Source: Chara braunii (Eukaryota > Streptophyta > Charophyceae > Charales > Characeae). From it: 32,740 nt of DNA. The stretch covers positions 174,957-207,696 of the forward strand of contig BFEA01000798.1 of assembly GCA_003427395.1 (NCBI GenBank). Reading direction: 5' to 3'. Shown here one piece after another: positions 9,610 through 18,851 of this stretch; the first letter of the stretch is position 1, and the number at the start of each line of letters is the position of its first letter. Below the pieces are notes generated by a model. It did no database searches and was not told the DNA's origin. It was given only the letters and a program-made list of their open reading frames with translations. A program made the position numbers and the translations under genes.

Positions 9610-10162
9610 GATGCTGAGTACTTTATTTTGAGAGTTGCGCAAAGAGTGAGGCTTGTATGGCTAAAGCAAGGGATGTCGGCGCAAAAAATGGTTGAAGTTG
9701 ACCCCGTGTAGTGTGTGCTCTGTTGATGTGGATTTTTGATGTGATTACAAGTATGTTCTGTGAATTGAAGTTCAGACTTAGTTTTGCGTATGATTATATA
9801 TGTATATATATTTGAAGGAAGTCACACCGTGATTGTGAGAGTGATCGTTTCCTATCTCATAACTTTTATATCATACTTTTTCGTGTCCGCATGACCCGTC
9901 GAGGTCGCGCACAGTGACTACATAAGTTCTGCCTCGAGAGAAAAAAAAGATCCCTTCTTAGCTCTTGCTTTTTAGAATTAGCATGGTTGGACATTGTAGT
10001 CCGTGGCAACCGTCAAAGTCAAAACCCTTTATTTCTGGTCGCCACGACAGCCTTGAGCTGTCTACTCAACCCCTCTGCAAAGGGTGCAGAAGAGGGTGTG
10101 GTCTTCAACTGCACTTGGTGGTTGTCCAGCGTCGAGAGATTAACCCTCAAAGCTCGTGTCAG

Positions 10163-10210
10163 TCGACACTTGAGTGTCGAACGCGACCCTCGAGATTATC
10201 GAGGATCGCG
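10163..10210. repeat. Two adjacent GC-rich hairpins in 5' LTR
   Basis: The first is TCGACACT-tg-AGTGTCGA (10163-10180), a perfect 8 bp stem with a 2 nt centre. The second (10182-10210) pairs CGCGA and CCTCGA with TCGAGG and TCGCG around a 5 nt loop, with one mismatch. The 3' LTR has both at 22491-22538, with two changes weakening the second (an end base and one stem base). A role in RNA dimerisation, packaging or 3' end formation is possible but not shown. Confidence 0.6.
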
Positions 10211-10868
10211 TAAGTATGGGTACTACATAGTACGCCATCGTTGCGACCGCTTGCGTACGCTTGCATTGCGGATTGATATGAGTAGCCCTGCGTCCACGCG
10301 ATTTAATACTAAGCCTCGCGCTTGACGCCTATCCGATGTTTACATCTGAAAGTTATAGGTCGAATACTGAAGGGACTAGGAGTGTTGTTGTGTTGTCGTG
10401 GTGTTGTGTTGTTGTGTTATTTGTTTTGTGGCCTTCCATGTGTGTGAGTGTTGTGGTGTAACGCGTGGATGCGTCCTAGTCGACCGACGTCAAGTCGCGT
10501 CTGGGACGTCAGCCCCCCAGAACGTCGACTCGCGCGCGGGTTCGATTTTGGGCGTTCGACCACGCGTACCCCCTATGCTACAGCGAACGAGAAACGCCGT
10601 CGGTTGGGCCACCTCTGCAATTGCATACGAAAAACTTTCGCATGTGGTTCAGCCGCTCGACGGGGATACGCCCACCTAAGGGATGGTGACAGCTCCCGCA
10701 GGTGGAGGTAAGCGGTGCCTCGCGTGACCCTGTCCTGTCGTAGGGGCTCGCGAGAGGTATGGTTGGCGCACTCGGCCGGAGCGACAAACGCTCTCCGCGA
10801 CAAGTCCTGCGTAATCCTGCGTGACGTGGCCGGGAGGGTCCCTGTGTGGGACCGATGCGCTCGACAGG

Positions 10869-10888
10869 TGGCGCCGTTGTCGGGGATC
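10869..10888 (+). other. Primer-binding site, tRNA-Asp type
   Basis: TGGCGCCGTTGTCGGGGATC starts 2 nt after the LTR end. It is complementary to the 3' end of plant cytosolic tRNA-Asp with one mismatch (T for C at the 12th base), comparing with the tRNA sequence as I know it. This fixes the orientation and the LTR boundary of the element. Confidence 0.85.
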
Positions 10889-12880
10889 TCGACTGCCTAC
10901 CGGGGTCCTTAAGAGAACGAACCCAGGTTAAGTGCAGGCTGATGATCTAGGCAAAACGACAAATTTTGCTAATGGCGTTAAGTAAGTAGGTGATGAGTAG
11001 TAGCAACTGCAGTTTATACATTTGCGGATCAATGTACTAGAAAATAATACGGACGGTGCTATGTGTATCCAATGTCATAGTCCGATCGTCGTTTGCAGTT
11101 GATGCGACTCTGCATAATTGGTTACCCGAGCAAGGATCTTTGGTACTTTAACATAGTCAGTGAGTTGCCTAAGTTGTCATGGCACGCTAGCGGTAGGGAA
11201 TAACTTGTCTTAGAAAGAGGTATTATTTTTTTATCTAAGGTCTCTCGTGAGGAAAAGTCATAAACATCCTATCTATTTTAGCATTTGCGTTTATCATTTT
11301 GAGGTTATACTTTTCAGTCTATATATAAAATTCATCCATCCGCATCAGATTTTTTCTTAAGCATATTTAAATGTCGACTCATACAAGACTATTTGCTTGA
11401 TGTTATCTATCTGAGTCTTATTCATCTATGACGGGCTGCATGAACCATCTGTCTAAATTTATTCTACCTGTGTATAACCCTTTGGATCTGTGCCTATCTG
11501 AATTATTCAGAATTATTCATTCATAGCCATTTTGTTTTTTTTTATATGCATGGGTTGATCTTTTAAAAAGGGGTTAGAAATGTTACACAAAATCCACATC
11601 CGATGCGGATTCGGAGGTGAATGGAGTGACCATTTGCTTGAGAAAGTGAATTTCGCGAGAAAATGGTCAATGTGTGAAGCGTACCCTAAAGAAAGTTGCA
11701 ACCCTATGTTATTATTTCCCTGAAATGTGGCTTTGAGGAAATTATAACCTAGTCTTGAAAGTGGTAGTGAGACGCACGCCAGAACTATGTTCCTGGTCCA
11801 TAGTGGGGTGTTGTCATCTAATCTTTGTTGTGAGGTGACTACACTACTACTGAGTAGGAGGAAAGTGTTTGAACCTTGTCAGACCATGACTTTTTAGGGA
11901 GGCGGCTACTGCTTGCCACAGAGAGGTGGGGGGTGAATCCCCAACTATTTTTGCGTCTAGTGGGTTCATCTGCATGCAAAGGGACAGATCATCCCGGAGT
12001 ATGTATGGTGAGGTTGTCTACTTTATCGACAAGGGTCTGCAAGGTGCGAGTGCTGGAATCGGAAGGAGATGCAATGAGGGTTGATCTTTGAGCGGGGATC
12101 GGGAATAAGATGTTATCCCATTGAAAAAGGGTTACACTGCCCCTCGACACAATATAATTTTGTAAAAGTCTCAGGGAGTATATTATAATACTTTTTGTGA
12201 CATTTGAAAACATTCATGGTTGGAAGATTTAACTTCGTCATGATATCATTATTTATTTATGATTATTACTTCTCTATTACGATACGTAGCATTACAATAT
12301 AAATGTATATTACTATTATTGCATGATCAGAACCATTCAAAGAGGTAAATTTTAGAGAGTGAGTGAGAGTTTAGCAATAAGGTCCGGTAAGGAACTGATA
12401 AGATAGACTGACTCTAAGGCAGGGACTATCCTGCTCATCCTTGAGCTGAGCTTGCTTAACTTTAAGTACATGCGTGACTTTGAGGCTATCTTTGGTTCCT
12501 TTTGAGTTGAGATATCCTAACTTTATATGTAATAAGGACTAGAGGCTACCTCTTTGTCTGGCGATCACTATGACTTTCACGTGTATGGATTTATCCTGAT
12601 GTATGATGATTTCTTGTGTAAGAGGTGTACATGATGCACCTCGTGTGTTTTTGTGAATGTGAAATGTGTAAGCTGTCTACTCCTTGGTATACTCACGCAA
12701 TTTGCCTACGGACAGACAATAGGCTCGAGTATAAGAAAGAGAAACAAAGTTGGTTGGGGAAAGGGTGTGAAAAGTCCCAAGGGACTTATGAGTCTTCTGA
12801 GACTCAAATGCTTATCCATGCCGAATGTTATTTGTTGAGTTGAGACGAGGACCCACAAGTTGGTCCGTCAGTAATGAGTA
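10889..12880. other. Non-coding interior of LTR element, part 1
   Basis: AT-rich, with no open frame above about 75 codons and no RT, protease, integrase or gag motif. I see no obvious repeat here beyond simple A/T tracts. It may include the packaging signal just after the primer site, which cannot be recognised by eye. Confidence 0.5.
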
Positions 12881-13000
12881 TTTATGGTTGGCCCCCCTCC
12901 AAGTGGGAGGCGGTTGTGAGAATTTATGGTTGACTTTCCTCCGTGTGGGAGGTGGTGGTGAGATTTTATAAGTGAATCCCCTTCAAAAAGTGGAAGGTGG
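12881..13000. repeat. Three tandem ~45-50 bp hairpin repeats
   Basis: Three diverged units each contain a 5 bp stem: CCTCC/GGAGG at 12896-12910, CCTCC/GGAGG at 12938-12952 and CCTTC/GAAGG at 12980-12997. The first two are followed by GGTGGTGAGA-like sequence and the first two are preceded by TTTATGGTTG. The third stem has a C to T change in one arm matched by G to A in the other. No gene is seen. Confidence 0.6.
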
Positions 13001-14955
13001 TTAAATGATTGAAATGGCATGGAAAGCGGTTTGAGTGATAAAGTCTGACGAAAAAGACCAAGATAAATTATTTTGGTGAAGTTTTGGAAGGTCGCAAATT
13101 GGTGAAAGTTTAGAGATGCCATAAGATGGGTGGTCTGCCTTACTCTGATCAAGTGGGAGGCTACGGCCCTGTGAGTCAGGCAGTGTTTTTTTGTGGATTT
13201 TGGAGAGGACGCCAGATTCTCTATGCTGTCCCATAAAGAGATGGTAAATGCCTCTGAGACTTTGAGTGAGTCAGACCTCTGCGTAGTTTCGCAGTAGGCC
13301 TGAGATTATTGTGACACACCGTCCAGTCACTATGATGCTAATCTTAAGACATATATGTGAGACCCAGTCAGGGGTTAATCTGGCATCACTTGGGTGCAAC
13401 CCCTAGTGTTGGCTGCTGACCGGCGCAACCTGGCAGCGGACCCACGTCTCACCAAAGGGTAAGGCTTGAGGGGTGTGGCCGCCTCAAAGAGTCTTATTCC
13501 CGCGGGATGTCGAAGGGATAAAAGTAGAGTCGTTTTTTTTTGTGAGTCCTGATAATATAATTTATCAGGAGAATCCCCATCGTTGTGCAACCTGCGAGCG
13601 TACTGCCACTAATATAACAACGTGGTGGGCCGTAGATATGGCTCGATCAACAAGACTATGGTGCGCCAAGATGGAGACCTGACTCTGCTCTACTAGATTG
13701 CAGGAGAGATCTGTGATAAAAGTTATATATATTTTCATGAATATTGTGTGACAAAGGCGAGAGTGCCTTATAAAGGTCCCGGTTAGGGCCCGCGTCCCAA
13801 GTTATGACCCTGCATGCAGGACGGTGACTAAACAGGACACCCAACGATGAACCGGCAGATGTCTAGGACAAAAGGAGAGGATTACCAACAACTACTCAGC
13901 ATGAGCTTGACGTTGTAGTACTGATCTAGTACACTTGCGTTGGCAGGAGACCCAGGTTGAAACCCTGGCAGCAGCGAGACGTATTGGGTGCTGTCTGGTA
14001 ATCGCTCGAACGGAGTCAGTCGGCCAATCGGATTGGTTCTTTTCTCGTCAGCAGTTGGAGTTCTGGATGAATTGATAGCTTTTGATTATTCGACGCGACG
14101 GGGACGTCGCTTAATAAGGTCCGGTAAGCTGTCGGCGCAAATACCCTTACAAGGGTATCCGCCCTGGGTTTTGTGAGTGACAAAAGATAAGTTTTATTCG
14201 ACATTTAAGTGTACTGCGCGAGTCACAGTTGCGTTTTGTTCACGCTGACTTAAACGTTTGACTAAAAGTAGAGAGTGTGTGGGCGCGCAATTTCGAGGCG
14301 TGCGTGATAATTCTTATTTTGATGTTATAGAGTCGGCGCTTCCGCCGACAAAATTGTGATTTTGATTAAAAGTTAGGAGGAGTTTTCTCTATGTTAAGGT
14401 GACCATGGTGCGTGTGCGTTCATACGGGAGACGTCATCAGGCAATAATAGTTGCTTTCAGGCGCTGGTTGGAGCATGCGGGAGGAAATAAAATGTGAGCG
14501 GTGACCTCCGCGAAGTAGATGCGGGAGGTTGACAGTCGAGGACGGAGCCTGACCCTATGAGCGGCGGGCGCTATAAGTCGGCAGTCGTGAGTTTGGTCCG
14601 TAGGCGAAGGAGTGGCCTTGATGTATTTTGGTAGCATCGTGTGCTGTGCGGCAACGACTTATACTAAATTTTGCAGTAGTCCATTTCGGCCTCGGGTACT
14701 ACCACTAGTGGTAATGGTATTGGACTTTCAAAGCGACGGTACAGGGATCGAGGGTGACGACCGGCGGCGATGGAACATCGGAGCAGCTGAAGATACCAAG
14801 GGGTTGAGGGCCCGGCGGGGGTATCCCCCTTGGTTTTGTTGTCGGCCCATCCGTAGGCCTGGACGGCGGAACTAAGAGTGATACAGGCGGTCTCCCTTTC
14901 CAAGCTGCACCGGTTTCCGACGTTCGCATTTTTAGTTTGACCTTTATTTTTATTT
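13001..14955. other. Non-coding interior of LTR element, part 2
   Basis: I find no protein domain. Short frames (for example 13473-13682 and 14612-14875) have no recognisable content. Two similar GTATCC-containing segments, ACAAGGGTATCCGCCCTGGGTTTTG near 14150 in part and GGGGTATCCCCCTTGGTTTTG near 14817 in part, suggest an old internal duplication. Confidence 0.4.
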
Positions 14956-15023
14956 CTCTTTAGTTATTTTTAGTTGCCGGTCCCGTTTTTGGGGCGCGGT
15001 GACAGCGCTGGTACCGGAGTTGT

Positions 15024-15310
15024 GTGCGAAGACCAGTGGGCATAGCTCAATTGATACGCCCATGAGCTGTTGAAGCCGCGGGCTGAGGAGTTCAACGAAC
15101 ATGTGAGCCTGTTGGGTTGGCCCACGAGGCGGAAGAAACTTGAGTGGCGGGGACCCTCCGCTGGTGCGCCCTCTGCCAACCACGGTCTGCTGCGTGAGGG
15201 TTGAGTGTGAGCATTCCCCGTTGGGACCCGCAGATGGTGAACCGTGCCTATGCACAGCAGGACGGGGGACTAGAGCAGCGGCCGCTGCAGCAACACTGAC
15301 TGTCTGCAGC
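15024..15310 (+). repeat. SINE-like tRNA-derived sequence 1
   Basis: GGGCATAGCTCAATTGATACG resembles a tRNA D-arm / A box in part (TAGCTCAATTG). The segment that follows (CCCATGAGCTGTTGAAG and GAGTTCAACGAAC) is similar to a second copy near 15905-15975. A GC-rich piece with GCTGCAGCAACACTGACTG at 15284-15302 also has a relative at 15730-15749. The B box is weak. I read it as a decayed tRNA-related SINE family, not as a tRNA gene. Confidence 0.4.
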
Positions 15311-15594
15311 CGTTCACATGGAACCGGTTGCCACGTCGGTCTTCAAAAGTTCCTATCTGAGTTTTGCTACTACCACCAAGATCTGCAGCGAGACCTGCGT
15401 CACCTAGGATCACGCTGCAAGGTTTGCGGGCCCCGTGCCCTTAATATACTCTTCACGACAACCGAGCATAGGCCGCACACCCGGCCTCATGGGAGCAGCA
15501 AAGTACCAATCCGCCATTGCTGCAGGCACGTAGGACCCTGTCCCATCTGAAAAGGGTACAGCAGTGTGACCTGAACCATGCCCAAGACCTCAAA

Positions 15595-15650
15595 TTGGTC
15601 CGTCCCAAATCTGCATATTTTTGCAGATTTGCATATTTTTGCAGATTTGG
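15595..15650. repeat. Tandem GCATATTTTTGCAGATTT repeat
   Basis: The unit TGCATATTTTTGCAGATT occurs twice in immediate succession with flanking partial copies, period 18 bp. TCTGCA and TGCAGA make each unit partly palindromic. It encodes nothing recognisable. Confidence 0.7.
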
Positions 15651-15783
15651 AGTTGCAGTGTGACCATGCCCGGTTGGGACTCAAAGGAAGGAGAAAACTG
15701 TGCTTGGGGACAGCGGGGAAGGGCGGTGGCTGCAGCAGCACTGACTGTGTCCAGCTGTCCATTTGTTACCCCTCCCCCTTTCT

Positions 15784-15846
15784 GCTGTTTTATTTTATTA
15801 TTATTATTACTATTATTATTATTATTATTACTATTATTATTATTCT
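15784..15846. repeat. ATT/TTA trinucleotide microsatellite
   Basis: A run of about twenty TTA/ATT units interrupted by two TAC/ACT variants. The isoleucine- or tyrosine-rich open frames across it are artefacts of the repeat. Confidence 0.9.
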
Positions 15847-15899
15847 ACCCTTTGGTTTCAGTTGGGACACGGCCAAGGCACTGGTTCCGGGACTGGGAA

Positions 15900-15980
15900 A
15901 AGTACCCAAGAGCCTAGCTGGGTGGATACACCCATGAACTGTTAAAATACAGATTTGAGTTCGAAGTCCACTCGCAGCAG
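15900..15980 (+). repeat. SINE-like tRNA-derived sequence 2
   Basis: It has an A-box-like TAGCTGGGTGGATACA, a short stem CTGT/ACAG in the anticodon-arm position, and a B-box-like GAGTTCGAAGTCC. The spacing is about right for a tRNA-related head. It is related to the sequence at 15024-15100. The last B-box base deviates from consensus, so I treat it as a decayed SINE. Confidence 0.45.
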
Positions 15981-16009
15981 ATGAGTTGAATATCGTAGAT
16001 TTTAATTAT

Positions 16010-16081
16010 TTGGAACGTCAATGATGATATTCCAAGGCCGTTGTCATGGTACAGAGAAGATTAGCATGGCCCCTGCCCAAG
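16010..16081 (+). pseudogene. U6 snRNA-derived fragment with insertion
   Basis: TTGGAACG at 16010-16017 and TACAGAGAAGATTAGCATGG plus CCCCTGC at 16050-16076 match the central part of U6 spliceosomal RNA, including the ACAGAGA box. A ~31 nt insertion (16018-16048) separates the two blocks, which are adjacent in normal U6. The insertion lacks GT...AG ends, so it is not a spliceosomal intron. The U6 5' stem-loop and the 3' end are absent. I call it a U6-derived pseudogene or part of a chimeric SINE. Confidence 0.75.
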
Positions 16082-16239
16082 CACTATAAGTATAAGTTCA
16101 GGGGCAGGCCTTGGTTAGCAGTTCTTGGTAGCCTGAACTTCTATCAGGCCGTGAGCCTCAGGGGTGCGTTATATTCGGGAGGGAGAAGACGACGTGGACG
16201 ACGAAGATGGTGAAGGCAAAGTGATGGCGAGGAAGAAGT

Positions 16240-16750
16240 CATAACTCGCCCGTTCCTTGGCGGAGTCGGGTGAAGTAAGACTTGAAATTGGGGTTCTGAG
16301 CCGAGGCGAAGTTGATGGTGAGGTCTGATTTCATGTAGGATGGATGGTATAGCTGGTATCGACTGTATGGACTGTGCAGAGGTATGGAGGAAGCGAAGAA
16401 GAAGAAGGGGGAAACGGACGAATCTCGCTCGTTTTTGGTCGAATTTAAGAGAAGGAAGAACCTATATAGGGTTTTTTTACCATGGCGAATCTATTGGTGA
16501 AGCTAGAATGGAGGGAAGATTAGTAGGTTGGGAGTTACGAGGAAAAATTACTGTGCTCAGCTATGGCGGGGAGTAAAGAAAAGGTGGGAGCAACAGGTAG
16601 AAACCCACCCGTTTCTTGATAAAATCGGGTGAGAGAAATACTGATTCTGAGGTTTTGGAATAGGGCGGGCTGAATGGTGAGGTCAGACTCGGCGATGGAT
16701 GGGTAGATTTTGTGTTGTGTTGAGCATAGGCTGCGCTGGCTGGGAAGGTT
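16240..16750. repeat. Diverged tandem duplication, ~350 bp spacing
   Basis: The stretch near 16240-16335 (CGCCCGTTCCTTGGCGGAGT, then TCGGGTGA, GGTTCTGAG and ATGGTGAGGTC) recurs diverged near 16603-16690 (CACCCGTTTCTTGATAAAAT, TCGGGTGA, GAGGTTTTGG and ATGGTGAGGTC). It is G/A-rich with no coding domain. A small frame at 16340-16576 has no recognisable domain. Confidence 0.55.
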
Positions 16751-16995
16751 CGGGTGGCAGATGTATCTGATCGTTTTTTAAGGGAAGGTTTAATTTATTT
16801 TATTTTGTTATTTTTCTTTTTGCTCGTCCTATCTGCGAGCGTGGATGCTTGGTTACTGATGGACAACACTAAGAGCGAGGGGCACACGGGAGGTTGCATG
16901 CTTCCTATGACTTAGCCAAGGGGCTATCTAGTTAGACATGGCTGTTTTGCTGGGTTACAGCAAGCTACGAGCGGACGGGCGCAGTGAGAAGGGGA

Positions 16996-17460
16996 NNNNN
17001 NNNNNNNNNNNNNNNNNNNNNNNNNNNNNNNNNNNNNNNNNNNNNNNNNNNNNNNNNNNNNNNNNNNNNNNNNNNNNNNNNNNNNNNNNNNNNNNNNNNN
17101 NNNNNNNNNNNNNNNNNNNNNNNNNNNNNNNNNNNNNNNNNNNNNNNNNNNNNNNNNNNNNNNNNNNNNNNNNNNNNNNNNNNNNNNNNNNNNNNNNNNN
17201 NNNNNNNNNNNNNNNNNNNNNNNNNNNNNNNNNNNNNNNNNNNNNNNNNNNNNNNNNNNNNNNNNNNNNNNNNNNNNNNNNNNNNNNNNNNNNNNNNNNN
17301 NNNNNNNNNNNNNNNNNNNNNNNNNNNNNNNNNNNNNNNNNNNNNNNNNNNNNNNNNNNNNNNNNNNNNNNNNNNNNNNNNNNNNNNNNNNNNNNNNNNN
17401 NNNNNNNNNNNNNNNNNNNNNNNNNNNNNNNNNNNNNNNNNNNNNNNNNNNNNNNNNNNN
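16996..17460. other. Assembly gap (465 N)
   Basis: A continuous N run followed by a G homopolymer of at least ten bases. Further isolated N bases occur nearby (17750-17965). Nothing can be said about the missing sequence, and any open frame across it is meaningless. Confidence 0.99.
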
Positions 17461-18842
17461 GGGGGGGGGGGAGGTCACTTACCTGGTTGAGTTAGGCCTG
17501 TAGCAGGGAAAGGGCTACTGCGGGCGACATAAAATTAGCAAGAAGGGTCTTACAAGTTGGCCGTTGGGGGAGGCAGACAACAATAAGAATGAGGAGTTAC
17601 TATACGGGCTGCAGCCTGGCTGCCTGAACGTGACTGTACTTACGGCCAGAAACAACCATATTTCGATCAAGGAGAATGGTAAGAACTTTAGGAGCTCCGC
17701 CAGGGGCACTAACAGGCAAAGACAGTGAGTAAGGGCGAGTGAGCGGGCTNTGGGTGAATGGACTGATTNGCAGCAATGGAGAAGATTATCTGNNGTTGGT
17801 GACCTGGCTGAGAACACGGTTGGGCACGAGTAGGAAGTTCACCTACTAACCGCACTACGTATCTTGATGATCAGAGTGGCGTGAAACAAGTAGCAGACCA
17901 AGTACTGTCTGACANAGACTGGGCTCGTCTCGTCGGGTTNAGTAGAGTGAGGGGCATGTGAGGCNCCACTACTACTATTGTTGTGATTAATAATTGGTGT
18001 CAAAGGATGGGTTGCTGATGTGATTCCGGCAGCAGGTGGTTCGGTTTTCACATTTCAATCGTAGGTAGTGGCGTAGGCTGCGCTGGTGAGGCACGACTGT
18101 GTCTTGGGAGTCACGACCGGTGTAGGTTGAATCATGGCCTACCTAGATTACTAAGTCGTGTTATCTGTCGGGCTGGCGGCGCCCAAGGACCAGTGTTGTT
18201 GTGAGCGGGTTGTATCTCGGCTGTGAGACCGTTACTGCGGTTTGAACACGATGGCCACGGCTAGCTGTTGATCGATGCGGCTGATGGGGTCTTCGCCAAG
18301 GACTGCTGCTGCCATCGCCGTGCATTACCATGCTCTGATATGTGCCCATTGTCGGGTTTCGCAGTACAGTTGCAGAGGTCTAGCTGGGCATGACTGTGAG
18401 CTCAGGGGAGAGGTGTATTCCTTGCTTACTAAGCCGTAACAGACGTTGTGGCCTGGACGGTTGCTGAACAGCGAGTCGGGGTTGTTGCTGAACCCGGGGT
18501 TGCTGAGGCTGCGGCAGTGGTCTGCCAATACATTAACCGGGGGCTGTTACGGAGGTAAGGGATGTTGTCTACAGGGCACGGCCAGGGCTTATTGTTGTGC
18601 AAGGGTCGCTCCTTGCTGAACACTGATGTGTACTGCTGCTTCTGCTGGGTGCTATAGGCTGTGAGAAAGGGTTGTTGCTGTGTTCACTGTGCACAGCTAT
18701 TGCTTTTGACTATGCACAAACTGCGGCCAACTGATGGGGGCTGCATGCTGCTGCTTACATACTGTTGGTAGCCGCGTACTACTGCATACTGCCGCTGGCT
18801 GTTGCCAACTGCTACAGCTTGCTGTGCAGCACCAATTGAGCT
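17461..18842. other. Non-coding interior of LTR element, last part
   Basis: No protein domain seen on either strand. From about 18470 onward the sequence is rich in CTG/GTTGCTG and ACTGCT words, a weak trinucleotide bias. No repeat longer than that stands out before the purine tract at 18843. Confidence 0.45.
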
Positions 18843-18851
18843 AAGGAGGAG
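18843..18851 (+). other. Polypurine tract
   Basis: AAGGAGGAG stands directly before the 3' LTR start TGTTGGGACTC. This is the expected site of plus-strand priming. The tract is short, but its position at a TG that pairs with the CA at the LTR end supports it. Confidence 0.65.

Larger units (their letters stand above)
7459..10866 (+). repeat. 5' LTR (left part missing)
   Basis: It aligns throughout with 19794-23194. In order it contains the hairpin array (7465-8735); a non-coding stretch with TATAAAT at 9096 and AATAAA at 9604; two GC-rich hairpins at 10163-10210; a GTTGT-rich stretch near 10381-10425; and a GC-rich end with many CG dinucleotides. Short open frames here (such as 9965-10213 and 10398-10679) recur in the other LTR but have no recognisable domain, and are not called as genes. 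The end TCGACA at 10861-10866 is followed by GG and the primer site. Confidence 0.85.

Noticed and set aside
9965-10711. Open frames present in both LTRs (9965-10711 and 22293-23039)
   Set aside because: Conservation is explained by LTR duplication. No domain is seen and several frames overlap with equal openness.
15024-15100. True tRNA genes at 15024, 15900 and 25695-25765
   Set aside because: Acceptor stems do not close and the B boxes deviate at the last base.
15578-15945. Open frames with long Ile, Leu or Tyr runs
   Set aside because: They translate the ATT/TTA microsatellite.
16010-16081. Functional U6 or U6atac gene
   Set aside because: The sequence is U6-type, not U6atac. It lacks the 5' stem-loop and 3' end and has a 31 nt insertion. 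No promoter elements seen.
16924-17495. Long open frames across 16924-17495
   Set aside because: They consist almost entirely of N; artefacts of the gap.
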